Source: Lingula anatina
Taxonomy: Eukaryota > Brachiopoda > Lingulata > Lingulida > Lingulidae
Reading direction: 5' to 3'
Length of the DNA stretch: 64,000 nucleotides
Assembly (NCBI RefSeq): GCF_001039355.2
Contig: NW_019775970.1
Span: 86,229 to 150,228, forward strand
Below, one piece after another: positions 24,572 through 36,763 of this stretch (positions within the stretch are counted from its first letter, which is position 1; each line of letters starts with the position of its first letter). The translations under genes were made by a program, and so were the position numbers. Below the pieces are notes generated by a model that ran no database searches, was not told the DNA's origin, and was given only the letters and a program-made list of their open reading frames with translations.

Positions 24572-27500
24572 TCATGGCAGATATCCCATCCATTCATTGT
24601 CTTCTGTGTCTTCACATGGGCTGCTACAAATAAAATAAAAACAATTGGAATCACAATTCCAGTACGTTTGATTGTTTTTTTGTTCTATAATAGCAGCCTA
24701 TATATTTAAAGCCACCTTTTACAACACTGCCTTTCATTAAGTTGTTTTATAAAAAGTGAGTACATATATACACACCTTTTTGTTTTTCTTGCTTTGCAGG
24801 AAAATGCTGTAATTTTGCAGGCTATGGCCTGCCGCAGTTTGCCTGGGGTGGCTGGACTGCTTTGCGAACAGGTGTCTGAAACATACAATAAATCAAACAG
24901 ATTAAGAAAAATATATGTCGTTAATACTATACCTTTCACTTGCATCACTTGCTAATCAAAAAAAAAAAAAAAAAAAAAAAAGATTCTTAACCAACATGTT
25001 TCCATTAATTTAAGGGTGTACATGCACTCAGACTATAAAAGTAGGTCACAAGTTATTTACCTATTATAGCTTTAATTATCCTGGGATTCAGCTGCTTTTT
25101 CCCCTCAGTAGAGCTAGTTAGAGTGCAGTTAGCCAGTTCTTCTCTGCTGAAGAAAACTGACATCAGCAGCCTAGCCGTCCTCAAACCATGTTGCACACTA
25201 CCTTTCTTCACCTTCCCAGGTTTGAAACAAGAAACAAGGTCCGGGCGAGGAATATATACCGAACTGCCTGGGACCAGCTCAACCATCTAGTGAAAAGACA
25301 TAATCATAAAAATGATTTAAACTAATTGTACATACAAAACACATCTACAAATTAAGCAGAAAGGCACAAGATGAGTATGATAAATTTAATTAAACAAATA
25401 CACAGGAATGTTGGATAACACTTGACATTTTACTTATCATCAAAGAGAAACACAAGCACCAAAGAATACATGGGCTAAAATAAAATTAACAATGACACAT
25501 GACAATGGACATACTACAAACAAGTTAGTATAATTATTAAAACACATACCTTGTATTTTTCTCCAATTTCCTTTGGTAAGAGACCTGGCCTGGGAATTTC
25601 GTAATCATCCTCTGCAAACAAACACAAAATATATATTCCTTGTTTAGTATTTAAACTGGTACTCCATTCCATATGACCAGATTTCTGTTTTATAAGTTTA
25701 GTTATTAAAGCTTGTTATAAAAGCTGTTCTACTAACCTCAATTTTCTGGTATGTACACCGCATAATTTACATAAGGTTCATTAAGCAAGTTTGGCACTAT
25801 TTAACAAGCATCATGGGCAGAAAATAAGGTTTGAAATAAAACCCTGGCTTGCAGTTAGATCAGTGCAGTGCTTTTTAAACTAGATTGACATGACAGTATG
25901 ACACTAGTTTTAAATATGCTGTTTCCTGGAACATCTATTTAAGTAAAAGTTGTAATATTAAGATAAATAAATAAATAAATAAATAAATAAATGACGAATA
26001 CAAAAATAAAAAAATTAAAAAAATATCTGTAAAAAAACCTACCTATGAATTTAATATGCTCCAATTGCTTTATTTTTTCCTGCAGTTTTTCCACCTCTGG
26101 AAATACAAGAAACATAATTAAAATTTCAACAGTCGGGTTTATGGCTCGCACCACCCCAAACTTTGATAATATGCTTTAAAGGATTGATACTAAAATATTA
26201 GGTTCAATATGTTTGCCACTCCACAAATTACTATCAGAAAAAAATATATGTTGACATCGGCTACTTCCATTTCAAAATGCCTTAGGTACACTTAGACGAT
26301 GGTCCAAGCTATTGCTCATAAAACAATTATTGAGTGCGTTTTATTTAATATTTAATGCATTTGTGTTTGAGGTGTTTTAGTTAATAGTTTACTCAAATGG
26401 CTTGAAGTTATTGAAGCATCGAAGTTAAACTCACCACACTTCAAACGCCTACAATTATCACAATCAGTACTTCTGGAAGTACAAATCATAACAATGGTTA
26501 TTCATCCATATTACACCAATGGCTCACTATAAAAATCCAACACAATTACATTTTTGCTATTTTGTTGGTGGCACATTTAATGCCCTTACATATAATTGAA
26601 GAGATGTTCCCTTTTTGTTGTTGTTGGTTTTAATCTTTAGTAGCCTTATAATCATTTTAGAAATCACATCTCACCTTTGAGTCTCTTTGTTCACTTCACT
26701 TCTCTCCTCATCTCTGAAAATCATGACAAATTTTATTAATAACTGAAATCTCTACAATATTGTGTCAATAGCAATCGTATTTTGGGTCTATGTTGGCATG
26801 TTTGTCAGATGATGACAAAGGGAAATGTCTTCTGAAAAAAAATTGAAATAGGGATGGAAAAATTTACCATATATTCTTTACCTTTAAAAATTCATAGCAC
26901 AGTTATCTGTATGAGACTCAATTAACTAGTTATTATTGTAAAAAACAATATATGAATTTGTTACCTGAACTGTTGCCTTGGTTGTTTCTGGGCAATCTTG
27001 GGGTAGCCCTTAGCATTACAAGCTCTGCAAGTAATAAAATGACATTATAAATATACCAGCAAAGTAGCTATTGACACAATAGGAAATACACATCCAATCA
27101 GTCTTGATACCAAACTACTGACATACAAATAACACACCTGGATTACAGCAATTACATGCTTCTATTTTTATGCTGTTGTTTATCCAAAATTAAATCAAGA
27201 TATTTACAACTTTTTAGTAACTTATCAAAATCTTGATCAGCAAAAATAAAACAGTAAAATAACTGATCATTTATACATAACATCACGTATTCTAACAGTA
27301 ACTTACACAGTCCCCGCTCCGTCCAAAGACCTATACCTATATGAGAAAAAAGGGACGACTCTTTGAAGTGATCCTTTACTCAAATTTTAATGGCAAAAAT
27401 GGAAGGACCGAATTGAGATACAAGACTGCAAATGTAATCAAGACAAATCTCAATCATAACAATAAAATAAATAATATTTTAAATTGTCTACTACTACATA

Positions 27501-29956
27501 TAAAGTTACTTACAAAGTCTCTTCTTCATCAGAAAAATCTCCCAGCACCAAATCATATCTAAAAATGTAGAAAAGTATTAAGAATTAGTTATTTTCAAGT
27601 ATACCAGCAAAAATACGAAGATAGGATGACTCTCATACACCTCAGGATTTAGGTAATGTTTGTGAGCATGTAAATTGTAACTTTAAAATATCAGGCGTGT
27701 TAACACTTTATCTTACACAATTCAACCCCAAAACTTTCTTACAAGCTCATGACAATACAATTTAAAGGTGAAAACTCACTCCACATCCCCTTCAGATTCT
27801 TGCCCAGCATTTCCTGCATTCCTTGTTTCTGATGATATAGGCTCTGAGAATAAACACATACATGTTAAAGGAGCAATGATTAAGAAAAATTCTCTGCATC
27901 TCTTCTATGTACACTTCTAATCCTTTGCAAACCCAATTACATTTGAAACATTATGAATTTTTGGGGTTTTATTTCTTCTCACAAACCCTTGACCATCTGT
28001 CCAGCACATGTGAAATAAACATGCAATTTAATAAACTTAATGAATTTTGAGAATTTCATTTTTGATAAAATTACCTGTTTTCTTTCTATTTCCTGTTGTT
28101 TCACTCTCTCTATTAGCTTTGTCTTGATCACTCTCCTCATCATTCCTTGTTATTCTAAAATTAAAGGCAACTTTTTATCTATTATTATCTAATTAATGCA
28201 AATGTGTTTATCTGTTTGTCCTGACAATTATATTTCTCACGAAGGCAGTTTCTCTACCTGCATTCATTTTCATTAGTAAATGGGTTTTCTCAATATTAAT
28301 TCTATGATACACTTTGTTCTATTTTTATAAAGTTCAACTCCTAATACCTCTGAAACTCCAAATCGAATTGGGCTTCCAGACTTTCAAATTTTCTCCTCCT
28401 GGCTTCTCTTCTTTTCTCTGCTAGTTCTTTCCTTTCATCAATCTTCCTTTTTTTTTGCTTCCTTTTTCTCTGATGCAGGTACTATAATAAACACAGAGAT
28501 AGATTTTACACTTCTGTAAAAGAACAGTTAAGGTGTTCATGAAGCATTTCTAAAAAGAAATACCCCTATGCATTTTCTTTGGGAGTATGTATAATTTCTA
28601 TTCATCATCGTGTATATATGGTGGTTTTGGAATTTATTCCCACTACATTTCTTCACATGAAAAATAATATTTTACATCCAATAAAATAGTTCAAAATTAT
28701 ACATAAAACGACATTTCGAAACATTACCTGGTGTCTTTTTATTTGGTCTTGTTGGTGGCTCTGAAAGTTGAGGTTAACACTGTACTTATAAGTACCTAAA
28801 AAACGAACTGATTTATAAATAAATGGCAGGGTGATTAATTAATTGTAATTATCATTTTTGAATTTCATTTTAGTCTGGCACAATTCTCTGAACTAATGGA
28901 TTGCTACATATTAATTGCTTAGGTGCATACAATCAACACAGTTCAACATGTGACCTGATCCTCCTGTGGCCAGAAAAAATAAGTGAGGACAAATACATTT
29001 TTGAGTGTCATCTGACATGGCCTTAACTGTCATAAAAATATCTAAGTACTGTATGGTTAACAAATGTAATCCTACAAATAAATGACACAATATGTATCTA
29101 TGAGAGAAAAAAGATCTTTCTGGAAGCATTTCTCACCTTTATTTTCTTTCTGCCCAGAAGTCAAATTTCTCAAAATCTTCCTCATATCTGCATCATTCGC
29201 TGAAAAAAAAGTGAAGAAATTTCAGTATTCCAAATACAGACCTCCATTTTACCTTAGCCAAACCAACAAACATCTTACATTATCACATTTTCCAACCGTC
29301 TAGTCTTATAAACATGTAGGTGACATCTAATAAATCCAACTGTTGTTAAGTCATATATGTTATTTCAAGCTTTTATTCTCCAATCCGGTGCCGCTTAATA
29401 TTGCGCAAAAGGCTACAGCGCAACACCAGTCAATAATCTTGAAAAAATGAATGCAGATGCAAATGAACAAAGAGAACGGCCATTCCCTAGAAAATACACT
29501 AGCCAGCATGGAGGCTGAACAGACAATAAACATGTTGTGTCGATTTGTTAAGTCGTATCAATGATATTGATTATAAAGTAATTTATATACAATTGTTAAT
29601 CGCCCTATTTTGTTGGTAAAACCGTTCCGTGTTATCACGTCGGGTTTCCAAGATGGCGGACGACTATAATGGGTTTCAAGAAACATTTTTTTTAGACATG
29701 CCACCAAAGTGTGGGTCTTAACATTTTACAAACCTTAGTGTAGGAAGCATGTTGTCCATCTCAGCAGGAAAATTAATAAGATAACGAAAAACTTACCTCC
29801 TATATGCAATATCCTAGCGGGATAGTCTCCTGGAAAGCCTCGGCACTTAGCATGAATTATCTGGCCAATTTTATACTTCTCCAATTCTATTCTTGGCCTT
29901 ACGATGGACAGTAGGGTGATAATATCTATTGGCGAATTGTCCTCCTGCCACTCCAC
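24572..29956 (-). CDS. BEN-domain protein gene, 16 exons, carried inside the 19-kb element
   Basis: Minus-strand exons with matching phases: 29,955-29,797; 29,199-29,137; 28,760-28,728; 28,481-28,348; 28,154-28,075; 27,843-27,780; 27,558-27,514; 27,330-27,307; 27,024-26,965; 26,713-26,675; 26,448-26,435; 26,096-26,043; 25,611-25,550; 25,286-25,061; 24,875-24,776; 24,623-24,572, about 400 residues. Exon 1 has a Tudor/PWWP-like strand pattern (KIGQIIHAKCRGFPGDYPA). Exon 4 is a very basic helix, exon 12 a short coiled coil. Exons 14-15 form the BEN domain (LVPGSSVYIPRPD, RTARLLMSVFFSREELANC, LNPRIIKAII, then GKLRQAIACKI). BEN domains bind DNA or chromatin factors. The start is unresolved: exon 1 has no ATG, and CCCCTGATAG before it could be an acceptor. 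Exon 4 is one base out of frame, possibly at an A9 run near 28,450. A subterminal-repeat binding role is inference. Confidence 0.75.
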
Positions 29957-32900
29957 TATCAGGGGGTGGAAACGCGCTACTTATATGATTATGACGAGCC
30001 TAACCGTCAGCACCGGATATTAGTTTGTGACCTTGAGGGGCTATTAGGCTTGGTCTTTGCGGCACGCACGAACAGTAGTCGATCTACCACACCTGGGTCT
30101 TTTGTTTTTGACAACTGTTCACTCGTCAAGGAGGTGCTTGTTCAAGACTACAGACTGATATCTACTAGTACTACCAGTGGCTTCATTAGTAACGTTCCCA
30201 CAATACATGGTTTTCTGTCTGTGCGTACATACCCTGAATTTGGTTAGCCTCACTGACGAGAACAATGGACGTTTCTTACCCCTCTCTAGGATTACCCCTG
30301 CCACTATAGCGTGTGTCACCATGTTGGTATAACTTTTTCAACTTTACTCCGACCGTATCTACTATCTAAACTCGCCGTTGGTCTTCGAAATAACAACCAG
30401 ATTAAATTCATGTGCGCCTCGTTTTTATATGGAGACAACCAATCATGTGGCAACTGCGTCTCGATCTAATCACATGACGCCTCTTAGCTTCTTTATTGTT
30501 ACGCAATAAAGGCCATCTTATCTGGCGATCAATGCGACTTAATTGTCCTTACGGGAATTTAATAAGAAGACGTGAATTAAGTTATTTACCTGTCACACTA
30601 GTAGGCCTACTATAACAGGTAAATGCCCGAAATATTTGATGTAAGACAGGGAGTGAGGTACAAAATCTTGGAAATAATTTGCACAATGTGATCGTACTTT
30701 ATGCAGGGAATTTTATCTTTAAAAATCATGCATCAAAGTCAAAATAAACACGTCTTAATTGAAAATTGTCGCACAAAGATATACAAGAGGGCCATAATTG
30801 GGAATCGAGATAAGGGAGGTGTTATATAGGCTACCTGTCACACCAGTACTTTTACAGGTAAATGCCAGAAATAGAGACTTGACCATCTTGACAGCTCACC
30901 TGACACTTGGATTTACACTTAGTAGGCGAGCTTGAGGGGACCTTTTAAAATTGTACGCACAGATTTTCAAAATTCCCAGCTACGGCTTAATGCACAGATA
31001 AAATTAAAAGTGCCAAATATCATAGCTCAGTTTTCATCAGTAATAAAACCATCTGTTAAAGTAAAATACATTCCGGAAATTTAATTAATTTCCATTACAT
31101 TATTTCAGCCCGAACTAACGCTTTTTCTAGGATTGGGGTACAGGCTGTCAAAAATGGGGGGGGGGGGGGGGGGGGAAAAAAGAAAAAAAAAAATTTTAAA
31201 AAAAAAAAAAAAAATAATCATAAGTATATGTTGGTGGGAATTATTTATATACATAAGTAAAATTGTGAAGTTGTAGACACATGTAATGCAGTTGCACCGT
31301 AATAATATATTATCGTTATAACATTATCGATTTTTAGATTTTTCCAAAAAATCCAATGCACTCAAAATTACCTACCTTACACTACACTTTTGAAAACCGT
31401 TATAGACGTACCATACCCTAGCCAAACCCTGTGAAATCTTAACAAAAACTATTACGATCTTCTCAACACACGTGTCAAATATACTGTTTATTGAAGAATA
31501 TAAGATACCATACATCTCCACGTGGGTTATACAAGGACATTTATAGGCTGCCACAGAATTATATCAGGGACATAATTTCTCATTAATCGAATATTGTAAG
31601 TGATTCCATTCCCCCTCCCCCTTTTTGGGCTGCAGTGTTTCCTCGCCCTCTCGGACAAAAATCTGGCGATTGAGGGGACGGTCGTATCGCGTATCGCCGG
31701 TTGCGCGGTATGTTAATGTTTATGAAGCGTTAAAATGGTCACATTTTCTCCTCTGTCCGAGTAAGCAAACAAATAACAGGAGCACGTATCGAACCCAAAC
31801 GTTGTGGAATGCGCAGACAATGCGAACTAGCGAGAGCCGGGAAGAACGTGTTTATATTTTTATTACTTTATTATTATAGCGGTCGAGACCGCAGCACGCG
31901 CTTGTTCAACTAGACACTGATGCAAACGTTCAAAGACGGGTTCAGTTCCGGCTCAACAAAGAAAGAATCCGTTCGAGTCGTTGGAGGAACAAGACGCTTG
32001 ATTGCAATTTACTTTGTATCAGCCGTCAATAAATCACCCCGTCANGAGTGGATAAAATGAAAAAAAATATATTAAAAAAAAATAAAAAAATTCAATGGGG
32101 AGGGAGGGTTACAAATAAGTAGTTTCGTCGTGACGGAATAACAGCGTGCACTAAATATTAAAGTAGTACCATTCAACTGTGACGCATCATAAAAGCTGGA
32201 CATGTCAAATTACTTTAAGATTTTTTTTTACAATTTCCACTGCCGCTCCGACAAGCTAAGACAAAGTTTAATTATTTGCTTTTAATTGAAAAAAATGCCT
32301 CACTGGCCACCCTATTACTTTGGAGGGCTAAGCTGGAACAAGCCCATGTAAAATTCTTTGACGCTTCGCAGGAAAAATCTATTGTCATTTGTTTCTCTGG
32401 CTCGTTGTATAGCCCGATCTTCAGATTTTATCTAATGCCCCCAGGTCTGCTGGAACTGCTCTTTGAAAATAACGCACAGATAGATTTTTACCTGAGATAT
32501 ATCAATTCAATTCAGCGAGAGCACGTTCGATACTTTCAAGACAAAAGCTACCAGAGAGCCGAAGGGCTCTTAACCTTCTAATAAAGAAGTAAAGGAAGTT
32601 CAGCTAGATTGACGATTAAAATAGGACTGTTGAAAGGAACTAGTATTGTTTACCTCAGTTGTGTGAAAGCAAACGAGAAGGGGGGTCAGAACATTGGTGC
32701 ATATATAGGCCTAAATTATACAGAGGATTTGTACATTCAGATGACGTAAACGTACCATGTAGGTCTATTTCTTGAAAAAAACACTGAATTTATAGAGAAT
32801 ATTATCATGGTTGGCCCAAAAAATTGCTCGCACAGTGCATTCGTGCGTATGCCTGGTTACACCCATGGTTTTTAAGCTGTTCATTCTTCCTCTTNCAAAT

Positions 32901-35071
32901 GATCTTGGATCTGCCCCTGTAACCACAACTTGATAGAAAAAGGCATTTCTTTCTCATTTAAATTCTTTACTGGAAAATCTTTCGGCATTATTTTTATAAC
33001 TTAAGTTTGTAGGTGTTGTAGAACATAGCCTATACTTGTACATAGGTAAAAATATGATTCATTGTACAACACGAAGCTTCATCTTAGTGCAAAAGAAAGA
33101 AACCTGTCTTTTGACCCGGGCGTAAAATAAACTTTCTTTTTATGTCTGCATGAGAAACGTGGCATAATATAATAGGGGCGGGCATTCATCAGTCAGATTA
33201 TATCACTGATTTGTTTTATTTATAGTAGACTTTCCTAGGTAATTATTTGAAAGTGTAATATAAACATTTATAAAATACTAAAGCAATAAATTCACAGCAC
33301 AGAGCTTAAGATCAAGTTAAAACTTTTTTAATTTAAATATATAGTTTGATAAAGAGTTCGCTATAAAGTTATACCACAGTCGCAAGGATTTAAAATGCAC
33401 TGTTGCATTCATCATAGTCAACGAGTAACTTTGAGCGAGGTCGCCATTGGCTTAAACCCGGGGAGGTTTTGAAAAGCCATGACACCAGTGAGACCATAAT
33501 TCCTAGATGATATTCGGTTATGAGACTACCAGCTAGACATTGTATGAGAGGTCATAATACAAATGCACAGCAATAAGGTCCTGTATTTCAGTCACGACCC
33601 TCAGCTCCTAATTGATAAAATCGTGTAGCTCACATTCGGCCTTCATACTCAGTACGTGCCTTGCTTACAAACAACAAACTTAATATAAACCTAGGAAAGA
33701 GAATTCTCGAACACGTAATTAGGGGTTTGCTGTTCCTGCAGCTTCATTAAGCATCAGTGTTGTGAACTATTTTCTACATATTTAAAAAAGCATAAATGTA
33801 TATTCTCCTTAGTTAAGCTCAATCATATATTGGCAACATTAAACCATAACCTTCTTCGAAAACGTATGTAAGTAAAAATAACGATTGCTTGTCTGGAAGC
33901 ATTTGTTTTTAAGATGAAGTTGTGGTTGAAGAAGGAGGTCCATTTCTGTAATTTATTGTTCATGTGTAGATTCCATTTATCGAGATTTATAAAATATTTT
34001 AAGAATAAAAAAACGAGTCAAATGAATATAAAGGGTGGCGCACGTAATCTCACAACAATGGGGTGGAGGAGAGGTTATATATAAATATATAATTACACGC
34101 ATCTAGGTGTCAAATATGTTGTTTACAACAGTCTCTCCCTGTTCACGGTTGATGACGCTGAGATTTACAGTGTGAATCAATGATTAGATCTACCTGAGCA
34201 TCGCCGACAGGGAACTGTACATCAAAGAATGGTACTTAAGATTCGATTAATAGATAAGAGTGATGTGTGGCTAAGTTTACTATGACACCTTGAAATCATA
34301 AACAGTACGACAGGTACATTTCAGGTGACTGAAACGGAAGCAACCTAGCTACGCAAATTCTCATCTTTTGAGGTTTATTTTCCCTACACATTTCGTCATA
34401 GAATCGATTTAGTTTGGTTAGCTCAAAATGATCCTTAGCTAAGGTTTATAGTAGATAAGTAAATCATACCGTTTCTAACAAAGCCACAATTCCTATTTCT
34501 TCTAAATAGGCATCGTGTTCTGTCTATTTCGTACCAGAGTTTTACGATTATGGGAACAAATGGGAAAGGTGCAAAGTTTTTTTTATTAAAGTCTGCTGTC
34601 ACAAAATTTTAAAAAATCCACAATGAACGCTTACAAGTACTATAGAAGAACAATGTTCCTTTAAACAGTCGCAGTAAATAACTAAAACTAGATAATTAAG
34701 TTATTCGTAACATGCTCAAAGATGAAAGCTCTTCGTTGTGCGGAATAATAAAATAAAGGCGTCTTGTTAAAAGCAGTCTTTTAGATTGTCTTAGTGAAGT
34801 CCTTGCTACAGTAATGTCCAGTTAACAGGTAAAAAGGGCGCACTTCCCTCGTTATATACCAGTGGGTGCTGGAAAATTAAAGATTACTTCTGACCAATGA
34901 CAGTCGGTCTACCCCAGTGACTCCTCCCGCACCCAACTCCAACCCACCCTACCCTACCCTACTACTTACCTGTACGCAAAATTATTGCCACAAGTTTAGT
35001 TGGACTATTTTAAGCATTGCACAGGGATTTACAGCACTTGTGTTTGGTATCTTCGAGATAAGATATTTGGC
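29957..35071. other. 5-kb region between the divergent genes of the 19-kb element
   Basis: No gene is recognised. It holds the divergent upstream regions, a plus-strand open frame at 29,966-30,247, another at 32,276-32,581 (about 100 residues, no known domain, SIQREHVRYFQDKSYQRAEG near its end), a poly-G then A-rich tract at 31,156-31,215, two related blocks near 30,590 and 30,840 (CCTGTCACAC and ACAGGTAAATGCC), and two ambiguous bases (near 32,045 and 32,895). TATATA at about 34,852 is a possible TATA box for the transposase gene. Confidence 0.5.
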
Positions 35072-36730
35072 ATGGCTGGACAAAGGAAAAGTATGAAAGG
35101 TGCATACACCGGTCTATCACGGACAACTAAGTGGAGAAAAAAAATTAACAAACACGGCGTCCCTGAACAGATAGCACCACCCTCATGCACAACTGACACA
35201 TTGAGTTCAGAATATGCAGACATCGTTGATTTTGAAGATGTGCACGAGGTTTTGCCTCAGTCTGATGAGTTGACAGAGAGTGAGCAACCGCACGAATTCG
35301 ACGACGTACAAACTGACGAAGATAAGCCATTGTATGAGGGATGCGGTCTTACTGTAGCCAGTAGCATGTTACTTATAGTCACCTTCGCTTTACGACACAA
35401 CTTAACCGGAGTCGCGTTAAGTGACTTGCTTGCTTTGATAGAAATTCACTGCCTGGCCGATAATCTTTGTCGCAGCACGATGTCGATGTATAGACAATTC
35501 TTCCAGACACTAAAGACACCGCTCATTTTCAATTACTATTGCGAAAGTTGTTATATGGATTTAGGACTCTCCCAGCCGGATGGATGTTCAAACTGCAATG
35601 GCACCGTGAAACATTTTCTGAAGATTCCGACTGGGAACCAGTTGGAAAAAATTCTAAGCGGTAAGTGATTTTTTTTAAAAATCAATAGAGTCTACTATTT
35701 TGTCGGTTAATTATACGGGTTTAGGCCTATATAGTTCGAGTTTGTCTACTGGTATGTGAATATCATTGGTAAACTTAGTTTGTAGATTTAAACTAGGTCT
35801 AATCCAGATTTAATGAAAGTGCAATGTGTCACGCTTCGTTATCGTGCAATTATTTTATTTATTTATTTATTTATAATCCTGTTTTACAAGTGTTAAAAAA
35901 TTGCTTGTTGATCAAGGTTAGCCAGATAATATTCCAAATTTGACCCCTCTGTCATTAAATCTCTGAGAGTATTTAAAAAAAATCAGAATTTTTAGCTTCT
36001 AATTGGCTTTCGATTAGACCTTCGATTAGCTGTTTAGGCTCACGGCATTCTTGCGCACTCTTGTGATATTCTTCAGAAAAAAAATCAAGACGAGGACATG
36101 GCATTTCGTGAACGATCGTTTATTAATAATGAACACAAAAAGAAGATGATTAATGTTTATTTTGTTAGTACATTGGGTGGTTAAATTTGATGCTGATATA
36201 AGATCTAAGTAACAACAATAATTTAGCTCGTCTTGGATCGTCTTGGTCTGTAATGGTCAAAAAGTATAAACTAAAGCGGCGATATATCATTTAACTTTTA
36301 TGTCAAATTTCAGCACAGTTTAAAGATTATGACATCGTGTGTAAAAGAAGGTGCGGTAATACGAATTATTTTTCTTAAATATGTGCTCCCAGCTAACAAA
36401 AGAGTTGCGTTTGAAAAATGTTTTCAAGGAAGCTGTTGAAATAAGCACTGTTCAGGGCTATTCCGTGGTATATTTTTTGGTGGCGTTTTGGTTAGGCATG
36501 CCATTGGCACTTCAAAAGAAATTAAAAGAAAAAAAATAATGGTATGTCCACTAACGAAATGTTTGCCCTAGGTTAATGAGTTATATTAAAGCAAACCCTA
36601 CAATAGCAAAGGGAAAAGTCATGGTAGCTTAACTGTTAATTTTAATATTAATCCTCCAGTATGTGTTGGAATCTAATTTTCAAAATGTACACGGTGGATG
36701 GGCCATACCGTGTTTTTTTTTTTGTTTTTG

Positions 36731-36763
<33 letters not shown>

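Noticed and set aside
24572-29956. The BEN-domain gene as an ordinary host gene
   Set aside because: Possible, but the inverted termini, rebuilt empty site and adjacent TNP2 gene place it within the element; left open as an alternative.
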